DNA from: Zymoseptoria tritici IPO323
Lineage: Eukaryota > Ascomycota > Dothideomycetes > Mycosphaerellales > Mycosphaerellaceae
Length of the DNA: 64,000 nt
Direction of reading: 5' to 3'
Assembly (NCBI RefSeq): GCF_000219625.1
Contig: NC_018218.1
Coordinates: forward strand, 62,001-126,000
The notes beneath the pieces are model-generated. The model was given only the letters and a program-made list of their open reading frames with translations, searched no databases and was not told the origin of the DNA. A program made the position numbers and the translations under genes. Positions 24,182 to 33,597 of the stretch are shown in pieces. How positions within the stretch are numbered: position 1 is the stretch's first letter; every line of letters begins with the position of its first letter.

Positions 24182-24358
24182 GTATCGGTCGGTGTCGCTT
24201 GTTGTCGGTGTCGGTATCGCGCTGTTGTCGGTATCGCGCTGTTGTCGGTGTCGCGCTGTTGTCGGTGTCGCGCTGTCTTTAAGACTCGTCGCGCTGTTGT
24301 CGGTATCGCGCTGTCTTTAAGACTCGTCGCGCTGTTGTCGGTATCGCTGTTTTCGAGA
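24182..24358. repeat. GC-rich tandem array (cgcgctgttgtcggt)
   Basis: About eight copies of a ~17 bp cgcgctgttgtcggtatcg-like unit, with two copies extended by ctttaagactcgt. It lies just inside the 5' LTR (element sense). Several long open frames seen over it come from the repeat itself and are not supported as genes. Confidence 0.85.
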
Positions 24359-24486
24359 CTCGTCGCCGCCGCGCAGAAGGAAGGAAATCGTTGCGCAGAA
24401 GGGTTTTCCGTAAAAGATTGCGCACTACTACTACCGCTGCGATACCCGAAGGTTGTCGCGCTATTGCCCTGCGTGCGGTTACCAAA

Positions 24487-24689
24487 TATCGGCGGGGAAC
24501 ATCTTGTGTTCCTGTCGCGCCTTGTGCGAGTAGTAGTAGTGCGCAACGAGTGTGTATATACCGGATATACGTAGAAGTAGAGGCTACAAAGGTTGTCTAG
24601 CTAAGGAAGAAGAAGGATAAGGAAAGGACGCCGCTATCTATATTGTCGGTTCCCGGGATATAGCCGTAGGTGCATGTTTCCCTACTACA
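24487..24689 (-). repeat. LTR (right copy, 203 bp) of the young element
   Basis: In element sense this is the 5' LTR; its inner end is followed on the minus strand by TTTGGTAACCGC. Next to it on the outside the LINE ORF2 resumes. Confidence 0.85.
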
Positions 24690-25617
24690 ACGCGAGAAGT
24701 CCGACACGAGGACTCGAGAGAGATACTTCCGCAAAAACGATAGAGAACACAGATACAACTACTCTGTTATCGACTCCGACAATATAAGCATTTCGTAGAA
24801 CACGAGAGGGCTAACTACGTAAAAGACGATCTCTTTAGCGTCTGGAAAACCCGATACGAAATAGTAAGACAACGGGAGATTAATAAGGTACCTAGGAATA
24901 CAAATAGCTACCTTAGTCGATTTCTATAGAGCTCGCTAGGAAAACATAGAATAGGAGGAAGACACGCTTTAACTAGTGCCTTCTATACTATCCTATTAGG
25001 ACACGGATACCTAAAGTCCTATCTCTATCGCTTTAGACACGTAACGACGCTAGACTGCCCTTGCGGACGACAAGAAATAGCAGAACACCTCGTATGTAGC
25101 TGCCCTATCTACGATGTATTTAGGCTACTACCGCTACGACAAGCATAATCTCTACTAGAAATAGTAGAAGATAAGGAACTCCGGAAACACCTTACTACCT
25201 TTCTCTCGGATACAAAGATTGCTTCTAGGTCCTAGCACCTAGCAAGAGGCGAAGACGAGACCGTCTAGCCTACACTCCTTTTACTTTTCCTTATTTGTCT
25301 TTCTTTAAAGTCCTTCGATACTAGCTTGCTACTATCCTAGGCACGGGTCTTTCCCTAAGGTTAAGAGATACGAGAGAACAACGATTGTACATAGATAGAC
25401 TGCTGTCGCGAGACAGCCGTCCTATATAGTTATAGACTCCTACAGGACGTAAATGGAACAAACAAACAAACAAACAAACAACCGAGCGCATTAGCGCAAA
25501 ACAACACACATACTACCCGAGCGTACTAGCGCAAAAACAGCTTCGAAACGATACGAGCGCACCGAGCGTACATAACATACCTTAATAACGAGCGCAACTG
25601 CGCATACTACTACCGAC

Positions 25618-28419
25618 ATGGACAACATCCTAGCTCGCCTCCGGAGCGCACCCTTAACAAACAATAAAGAAATGCGTATAGCCTTCTCGACTGCGTAGAA
25701 CACTAGAGAGCTAGGAAAACTCGAGAGTCTCCTTAAGAGCATACTAGACGCGGACCGCGAGCAAGTAGTGTTAGACATCGTTAATACCTTAGAATTAGGA
25801 TTAGAAAAAGTAGTAGAGTTTGTAGTAGGTATGTAGGATTTTGTGCAGATAAACCGGGTCCCTATTACCTTAGGAACCGGGAGGATTACTAGATAGGACA
25901 GTATTGCAGCTACTTATCCGAGGCTGGTAGCGGTAGCTACGGATAGTAGGAGGACCCGCAACCGTAAGAAGGGCATTTACGATGCCCTTACAAAAGAATA
26001 GGGATAGGACGTAATAGATGCAAACCCGGAACTAAGGCAATACGTATACAAATCCGAGAATATAGCAAAAGAGATTCGAAAGCTGCCTTCGAAGTATAGT
26101 ACGTAGTCCGATAAGGGTACGATAGTAGCTATGCTTGTTTTACGAGAATACATTCGTTAGTATAGTTAGGGCGTAGGATAGGGTTATTCGGATCCGAGAG
26201 GGACGGAGTATACTACTAAGGACTTCGTTATAGTCGCTAAACTAGGAGGAATCGATCGCCCTATATAGGAGCAGATTAACATCGTACGCAATACGTATAA
26301 CCGGCATATAGATAGTCGTAGGTAGATAGTACCCTATAAGCCTAAGGGAAAGGAGAAGGAAATTACGTCTGGATCTAACACTTAGAAGCAGATCGAAGCA
26401 CCTCCCGCTATAAGTACGCGGTCTAAAACCAAGGAAAAGCTAGCTAATCTCGGCAGTCTTCCTATACGCGGTACCCCTTCCGAGAGTAGCTCCGGCCGCC
26501 CCTAAACACTATACTCCGGCAGATCCATTTCTAGCCCTAGTCTCGGAGGGAGTATCTACGCGTCTCCTATTGTTCGTACTACGGGAAGGGCTCGCTCGGT
26601 AAGTTAGGTAGTAACTAAAATATAGATCGCTCTCGGTATGCCTATTACGGAACCTACAAATACGACCTGCGATTATAAGGACGCCTTACCTTAAATTATC
26701 GCTACGATTAATAGCCTTAGGAAGCTTCCGCTTTCGCAACGTCTTGCTACCCCGAACTAGCTGTTTCGATGCCTGTAGCTGCTATATCCGGATAGTACGA
26801 AGCTAAAGGATAAGTGCACGTTCCTATGCTATAATTATGCGAGGGACCTGCTTCGATACTTCGGAATTAAGCTAAAGACCGGGAATGTAATAGCAAAGAA
26901 TAATACGCTCTTTAAACTTACTACCCTTAAGTACGATACGTATAAGCTTAGCTAGCTGAAGACAGGTTCCGAGACGTATAAGATATAGTTTAAGGATGCT
27001 CGTCCGTCTTAACTATCGGACTTCCTTAGGCCGTACTGCTTCGACAATAACGTCCTACGTAGAGAACTCGGCTAGCTTAACTTCGACGGCTTCTTTAATA
27101 AGGCTCGCTAGGCGATATACTTAACGCCCGGTTAGGAGCATAAGTTTAAGAGAAATAGCACGCTTAACATTCCCCTCTTCGCGTAGATCGGACAGGATAA
27201 GGCCCTTTGTAAGATTATTAATAAGGAAATAGACATGTACTTATGGCATTAGCGCGAAATTAATAGCTAGCCTAACTACGGATAGCTTCGCACGATGTGC
27301 TACTCCTAGATCTAGCAGCTTATCCGCTAGGACATTTTATACTAGCTGCTATATGTTCTTCTGCGAGGTAACTATAAGCACCGGCTAGTGTCGTACCTAT
27401 ACTACGCTAAGAGTACTAAGAAGGGCGACAATACTACCTTTAAGCATATCGACCTTACGGTTAGCCGTATAGTCGAGGAGAATCGCGGTATTAACCAGAT
27501 TTAAGGTACGGTCTCCTTAATAGACGAGGGCAAGAAGGACTGTACGGTGCTCGTTAAGAGGATGTACGAGAAGGAGATCTTTTAGGAATAGTACTAGTAG
27601 ATAAAGGCTAACAACTGCGCAGACGGAGTAGTGCAGAAGATTAATAATACGGTGCTGCCGTAATACTTCCTAGATCGCTATAAGCTTAAGTAGGAACACG
27701 TTCCTTGCAAGGCATTTGATGTTCGCATTACGGTTCCGCATCTACTATATAGTGTCGATACTAAGGCAGAGACCGAACGTCGAACGATTCTTCCCTAGTT
27801 CGTAGCTGTGCATGTAGATAGTTCTCTCGAATGTACCGAAGCTAGTAACTAGGAGATGCTGCGCAAAGCTTATATAGACCTAACCGCCCCCGACAAGACA
27901 CCCTCCGGGCTTATTAACAAGTACGGCAAGATTCCTTACGCCTTCCCTGCGGCTGTGTCTTTAACACCTAACAACTATATCGCTACTACACTTATTACTT
28001 ACGAGAAGTAGGAGAGCCCTAAAGTCGTCGTCGAATTAGAGAAGCTTATACGCCTTAATGTTGTTAATCTAAGGGCATAGGTTAAGAAGTAGCGAGATGC
28101 GACTATAGCTCGAGTAAAGGCAAACTATAAGGATATTAAGTACGCGGAGAGGAATACGTTCGGTAACCGATCGTACTATAACGCTAAGGATAAGCATCCG
28201 ACCGACTTCTAGAAGCACTAGCCTCTACTAGCTAAAGTCGTACCTAACGATGTAGACGATAGGGAACGTAAGCTGCTTAGGTAGGGAGATATGGACATCG
28301 TAGTACCCTAGGAAGTCCCCGACTTACTTATCGGTAAGGATAGCAAGCGCGTACCTAGACGCGACATGTAGTAGGAGGATAGTACTTAGCGATAGGTTTA
28401 TAGCCTTTGCTAGACCTAA
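25618..28419 (+). pseudogene. RIP-degraded 934-codon ORF, possible 2OG-Fe(II) dioxygenase
   Basis: From the ATG at 25,618 one frame continues without frameshift to a TAA at 28,417-28,419, interrupted only by point-mutation stops (mostly TAG). It is not a recognisable gag or pol: no zinc knuckle, protease, RT, RNase H or integrase was seen. The middle has FKHIDL (CAT at 27,445, GAC at 27,451), then GINQI-GTVSLIDE, CTVLV and, 40 codons after the first His, a TAC (27,565) that a CAC-to-TAC RIP change would explain. This HxD...H spacing and the strand pattern resemble 2-oxoglutarate/iron dioxygenase folds. The family call is inference. Upstream lies the 35 bp array; downstream a T-rich stretch (28,500-28,548), a polypurine tract and an LTR. 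Confidence 0.5.
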
Positions 28420-28737
28420 ATCCGTATCGGGTCTAGGAAACATTTAGTGCGAACAGGATATAAGGAGCGGCTGTTTTCTGCACTAGCGCTTGTTTTAAGG
28501 TTCTTTTTTCTTTTTTGTTGTTTCTTTTGTTTTGTTTCTTTTGTTTTAGCTATAATGCATGCGAGGGACATGCGTAGTAGGTGCAAAACCCGAGGATAGG
28601 GACAGTCTACGTTAGTAACAAGTTAAAAAGGACGACGCTAGTGCTAGATCTAGAGGGTTTTTACGCTTTGAGCGTGCACAATAGTATAGTTTAGGTTCTT
28701 GTAGTGTCTGGGTTAGACACTATAGGAGGGGGACAGA

Positions 28738-29042
28738 TGTAGTAGGGAATATCGCACTGTTACGTGCGGTCTATATCTAGCCTTAGCTTCGTGTGCAGGT
28801 CGGAGGATTATAAAGACACCTACGGAGGAGATAGGAGAGACCGACCACTAGCACCTCCGTAAGGACCTTCGACACGCACACGAGGCCTAATAGTACAGAG
28901 CACTTAATACTACCTCTTTTGCCCCCCTACCTTTTACTCTAATTGTATAGTTTACCGCCCTTTTTGCCCCCTATGCTACCTCGTACGTCCGCACTGCTAC
29001 TATCCGCGGGAGATCGGAACCTTTGGAAGTTCCCCCCTCACA
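28738..29042 (+). repeat. 3' LTR (TGTAG...TCACA), 305 bp, with polypurine tract
   Basis: It starts TGTAGTAGGGAATATCG directly after the purine tract AGGAGGGGGACAGA (28,724-28,737) and ends CCCCCCTCACA. It is homologous to the LTR at 5978-6251 but carries an extra ~30 bp with an internal inverted repeat (cctacggagg / cctccgtaag). The tract places the element body to the left, so the ORF at 25,618 belongs to it. Confidence 0.8.
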
Positions 29043-31193
29043 CCGCTACCGTAAGGGGAGTAAGGCTATCGTTCCTAATGCCCTCTCCCGCCGCCCGGAC
29101 TTAATAGAAGGGACCCTAGCTAATATAGTAGGGGAGGGTTCTACGTAGCCTAGGGATTAATTACTTAAACCCGCGGACTTCTTAACCGCTCTACCTCGCT
29201 CCTTTAAGGAGAACGCTATAAGGGGGACAATTATACGAGGATTCTCCGAGCGTAAGGTAGTTAATAGAGTAATCTATTTTAAATCTATAGGGGAGATGCC
29301 CGAGGATAAGAAGCTAAGCCGCTTAATTAAAAAGAAGGTATTAGATCTTATCCTTAAGGACGACCTCCTATATTATCGCGAGGCTAATAGAAGCCTTATA
29401 CCCTACGTAGATCTAGAATTCTAGTAGGACTTCCTTAAACGCTACTATAACGACTACGGGTACTTTATATTACCCGGCGTTTATAGCATTCTTTAAGTAA
29501 GGGGCTAGTAGTAGTTACTTAAATAGGATATTTATAACTACGTATCTACCTACCCCTAATATTAAGCTACGAAGAAGAAATCTCGGAGTCCCTTATAGGA
29601 ACCGCGATTCTACTAGGCTAACTCTAAGCTTAAGCTATTCGAGCGCTAGGCGATTAATATTATTAGCCCGATACCTATTATACTTAATAGTAATAAGTAC
29701 ATTATTATAGCCGTAGATTATACTACTAGTTAGCCGGTTATAAGGGCTACCTCTAATTAAGAAACCGAGACGGTCGCTCGCTTTATTTAAGAAGAGATCT
29801 ATACTAACTTTAGGCCCCTAAGGGAAGTCCTTAGTAATAATAGATCTAACTTTATAAGTAAGGCGTTTAATATCCTTATAGATACCCTTTAAGCTAACTA
29901 TAGGCTAATAATACCCTACTATCCCCGTACGAATAGAAAGGTCGAAGCCTTAAACGGTATTCTTAGCCGAATCCTATCTAAAATGTACTATAGTAAAAGC
30001 GTTTACGCTTAGGACTTATACTTACTAGAGGCCCTATATTTAAGTAGAATTAGGGCTTAATCTAGTTATAGGTATAGTCCCTTTTTCCTCTTATTCGGCT
30101 AATAGCCCCGAATTCTTAAGGATTATCCGTACCTACGTCCGATATAGCTTAAACCCGAGGATCCCGAATCTAGGTATTAAGTTATATAAAACGCTAGGAT
30201 AGTAGCCGTAGAGAAGCTACTTACGAAAGCGGTAAGGGCCGGCGCTATTAGTAGATATACCTTTAAGGAAACTAATAGTAAGTTTATCGAGGGAGACTTT
30301 ATCCTTATCTTAAATAAGACTAAGACGAAGCTCTAACCGACCTTCGTAGGTCCCTTTAAGGTAATTAAGCGAAGCTAGCTTAGTACGTATACCTTAGAGT
30401 CCTACGACGGTTCTATAGTTAAGTACTAAGTATATAGTAATCGCCTAATCCGCGCTAACTATACTAGTTTTAGGGACTAGTAGAAGCGCTATAGATAGGA
30501 GATCTTACTTAAAGCCGCTAGCTAGGAGTTTAAGGATTCCTTACGTAATAATCTTATACTTAATCTACGCTTAAGTTTCTCTACTCTAGCGACTATCCCT
30601 AAGTATAAGTAGGATAAGTTGTCTTTATAGTAGCTTAAACGGTTAGGAGCCCTTCGATTCCTTTTAGGGGAGGGTAAACCTTTAGATTCTTTAAATACTA
30701 ACGATTAGCTAAAGTTTTAATATAAGCTTAAACTCGCTACTAATAAGATCCGAAGAAAGTATAGAGACGTTTTACGCGCGAATCGAGATAATACTAAAGA
30801 AGTAGAGAAGCTTAAGGCTACTCTCGAAAAGAAACGTCTTAGGGAGCTAAAGAAGTTAGTACCCATAAGTTAGCCGGTTATATATCCGGTAAATATAGTA
30901 GTAATAGCGAGGGAAGACGCTTAAGTTAACCCTATTATAGTAACTGTTCCTATCCCTACGGAGCCTATTATAGAAGAAACGGAGGAGGAACTACTTATAA
31001 TCCCCTCCGAGCTCTAGGAGACTCTACTTTAACCTTAAGGGGAGTCGGGTAATAACGAAGATACTATTATAGTTGTCCCCTATTAACGAGTACCCTAGAA
31101 TATAAGGGAAGCCCCTCGTAATTCTACGGCGTAGCTACGAAGGAAGCTAACCTTTAAGTCTAAACGAAAGGTTAATGCGAGGGCCTAAGTTTA
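29043..31193 (+). pseudogene. Gypsy pol remnant: RNase H end and integrase, RIP-degraded
   Basis: The frame opens with NALSRRPDLIEG, the usual end of RNase H, followed by a linker, an integrase zinc-binding-like region (~29,290-29,440) and a core with AVDYTTS (~29,710), VLSNNRSNF (~29,828; the D of the second acidic position reads N) and NRKVEALNGIL (~29,935). A lysine-rich tail continues to ~31,190. The 5' half is missing because the LTR element to the left cuts it. Strongly TA-enriched. Confidence 0.72.
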
Positions 31194-33218
31194 ATAGATC
31201 CCCCGAAGGGTTTTTATTTTATATTTTTTATACTTAAGGCTAGTCCTTAAGTACTATTATATAGTTATTTTACGCTAGCTTTCTAGCGTCGTAATCGTAT
31301 ATATAGCCTAGTAGATAAGGGGGCTTAGAAAAAGAAAAGAAAAATAAGAAAAACAACGCTTTTAGTACTCCTACTTAAGCCTACGATTTCTCTACTAATC
31401 CTACTTAGACTCGAATTAACCCTTCTTACCCTACTACTACTAGGTATCTTATTCCTTCTTAATTATAAGCTAGGTCTTAAGAGCCGACATTACCGCCTAT
31501 AAATATAGTATCTAAGGGGTAATGCTCTAATTAGCCTTAAGACGTACTTAAGCTCTAGAGAGAGCTATCTAAACTACTTAATATACGGACTAACGCTTAT
31601 TAAAGCGGTTACGGTAGAGTTCCGTAATATATTCCGTATAGATCCTCGTACGTTAACTCCCTAGAGGAACCGTAGGACCCTTAGTAAAGTATCCTTAACA
31701 CCTATTATTAGCCCTTAGAGCCGTACCGAAGAAAAGATTCCCTTAGGTAGCGAAACTACTTAAGGGGAGTACTAGCTCGTATACGAGCTAACTAGTAAAG
31801 GTTAGAATTAGATCGGAATCGTCGGTAGAGCCTATCCTCGCTAGTACTAGGGTTTAATCGATAGCGTATAATAGCCTCTTACCCTTATATATTAAGTCTA
31901 TAAAATCCTCCGCCGTATTAATATACGGTAGGCTTAGGGATTAGATAGGCGGTCGGGGCGTAGGGGCTAGGATTAGCGATCCTTAGATAGGGCCTAGCGT
32001 AGGAGCTTAAGGGCTACGACGGTTACTAATCGTAAAAGGGGTAGGAAGAGTACCCCTAAATAGTTAGGTACCTTAAGCGTTAGCCGATATAAAGAGGTTA
32101 GAAGTTAAGCGAGGAGGAGCTTAAGAGGGGACCTAGGTCCCTATTCGGAAGAGTAGAGGTATATTAGCTAGACGAGTGTTCCGCCTAGCTTAAGGGTTAT
32201 CGCGGCGATACCTATCGTCTATAGTTAAGGGCATTCCTTAAGTAAAGTCCGGAAGCCGGAAGGACGAGGGCCTCGCGCCTAGAGACCTACTAAATCCCCT
32301 TAAAGGGTCTAAGTAAGGACGCTCTAGCCGCGAAGGAGTAGTATCTATCTCCTTACGTATAGATAAGGGACCCCTTAAGTTAGGAGAACGAGTAGTAACT
32401 AAGTCGATATCGTCTATATCGGCGAGGTTCGTCTACCTAGTAAGGAGAGGGTTAAGTAGCTAAGTAACCCTACCTAAACCGGAGTTAAATAGTCTTAGGC
32501 TAGTAGGCGGCGGGCTTAAGGGCACTTAAATAGGCTCCTCTAGGAGCGGAATCGATACCTCCGACTTAAAGTCTACCTACTCGTCCTCCGCGTCGTCGTC
32601 GCCCTCCTTAGCCTTTAGGTTTCTCTTCTTAGTCCTAGTATTCTCCTAAAGATCGGAATTACCGGTAGAATACCGCCTATAGTAGTTAGTATAGCTATAG
32701 TTAGCGTAGTAGCTAAAACATCCTCTACTATTACGATATAACTTAAATAGGCCGGCCTTAAGTTTACCGGACTTATAACCGTAGTTTCTACCTTAAGGAC
32801 TACTACCTAGGGCCTAAGTAAAGAGAGATACTAAGCGCTATTACTTATAGGCCCTAATAAGGTAACCGTCCGATTTACGCTAGTCTAAGCTACGAAAATT
32901 ACTTAGCTTAAATCCTTAGAGCCCGTCGATTAGGGCATTAAGTTAAGAGATCGTAAAGGCCGCTAGGAATTAACGGAGATATATAATAGGAGTATTCGAT
33001 ACTATAATTAAGTAATATATAACCTCCTTTATCTATATACTCGTAACCGCGATATAGTTAGTAGCGGCGTTTAGAGTAAGAAGAACTTAGAGTCGAGCGC
33101 CGACGGAGGCGTATATAGCGGTACTATTAATATTTCCTTAAGAGTCGAAGCGATCTAGCTTAGGGTATAAGCTACGAAGATCGGGAGATCGATTAAGTAC
33201 GTTACGAGGCATCGTAGG
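31194..33218 (-). other. RIP-degraded element sequence, continues at 39,940-40,483
   Basis: This AT-rich, amber-rich stretch continues beyond the chromovirus at 39,940. On the minus strand a charged reading frame can be followed in places (KKRNLKAKEGDDD-like sequence near 32,600; KKDDKSKDDKVDK near 40,420), suggesting a gag-like or unknown element protein. I do not recognise the family. A polypurine-like gataagggggcttag lies near 31,315. Confidence 0.4.
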
Positions 33219-33577
33219 TGTTACGGGCATGCACGAACAGCAGGAGAACCAGGGTGCCCTCGGCCTTATTGGACGAGAGACCCTTCTCCTTAGTAATCCC
33301 TCTAATCTCCCGCTTAGTAAGAGATTATAAGAGAGCAGCTTAATCTCTCTACTCTCCCTAATCCCGAGAGAGCGCGGAGAGCATAGAGAGCAACGCTTAC
33401 AGCGATAGGTATATAGACCTTAACGATGTTCCTTCTAAACATCGTATACAACTTATTGTTTAATCTTACTAATTGGAATTCCCGCCTTCACTCGCATCTA
33501 TTATAAGAACACTTGTTTCTTAAACTAACGAGCACTAACCCGTGCCTTATACCTCTTCGGAAGTGTAAGACATAACA
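33219..33577 (+). repeat. Chromovirus A 5' LTR (359 bp)
   Basis: It runs TGTTACGGGCATGC...GACATAACA. A TATA box (tatata, 33,410-33,415) lies 34 bp upstream of gtatacaa (33,444-33,451), the likely start of the transcript. The leader after the LTR reads ACTTTGTACACCC, without the TGG expected at a tRNA primer binding site. Confidence 0.92.
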
Positions 33578-33597
33578 ACTTTGTACACCCTTAAATA

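Larger units (their letters stand above)
20941..24689 (-). mobile_element. Young non-autonomous LTR element inside the LINE
   Basis: Two 203 bp direct repeats (20,941-21,143 and 24,487-24,689) differ at one base (G/A near 21,050 versus 24,596) and are flanked by a 4 bp duplication ACGC (20,937-20,940, 24,690-24,693). On the minus strand the LTR starts TGTAGTAGGG; the left copy is preceded by a polypurine tract GCGGGGGAGGGA, and the right copy is followed by TTTGGTAACCGC, a plausible primer binding site. The interior has no gag or pol, only tandem arrays and a Tc1-type transposase. Unlike its surroundings it is not CA-poor, so it escaped or postdates RIP. Confidence 0.82.
18270..25257 (+). pseudogene. 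LINE ORF2: endonuclease-reverse transcriptase, split by insertion
   Basis: The ATG at 18,270 opens an apurinic-type endonuclease domain with LLVxEPW near 18,380, VGDFNLRHP near 18,730 and GSDYKAIS near 18,955. Reverse transcriptase follows at about 19,590-20,500, with GKTPGLDGIT, the RT box around GAYDYV (20,042), a GSPISP block and the catalytic YVDD (SYVDDIRLS, ~20,290). The frame breaks at 20,940 where the LTR element inserted and resumes at 24,694 with a C-terminal region including a cysteine-rich CPCGRQEIAEHLVCSCP block (~25,055-25,105). Many amber stops. Confidence 0.82.
16157..25478 (+). mobile_element. Tad-like LINE retrotransposon, RIP-degraded, interrupted
   Basis: The insertion is bounded by a 14 bp target duplication caaccgagcgcatt (16,143-16,156 and 25,479-25,492) and ends in an (AAAC)n tail (~25,456-25,478). 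Removing the nested element at 20,941-24,689 leaves about 5.6 kb, a usual size for fungal Tad/I-type LINEs. It has a ~950 bp 5' leader (16,157-17,108), ORF1 and ORF2. The frames carry many TAG/TAA stops, so it is inactive. Confidence 0.88.

Noticed and set aside
24012..24600. Several frames of 68-160 codons on both strands
   Set aside because: They arise from the GC-rich tandem array and LTR, and their repeated Val-Ser-Arg or Thr-Ala-Arg patterns reflect the repeat.
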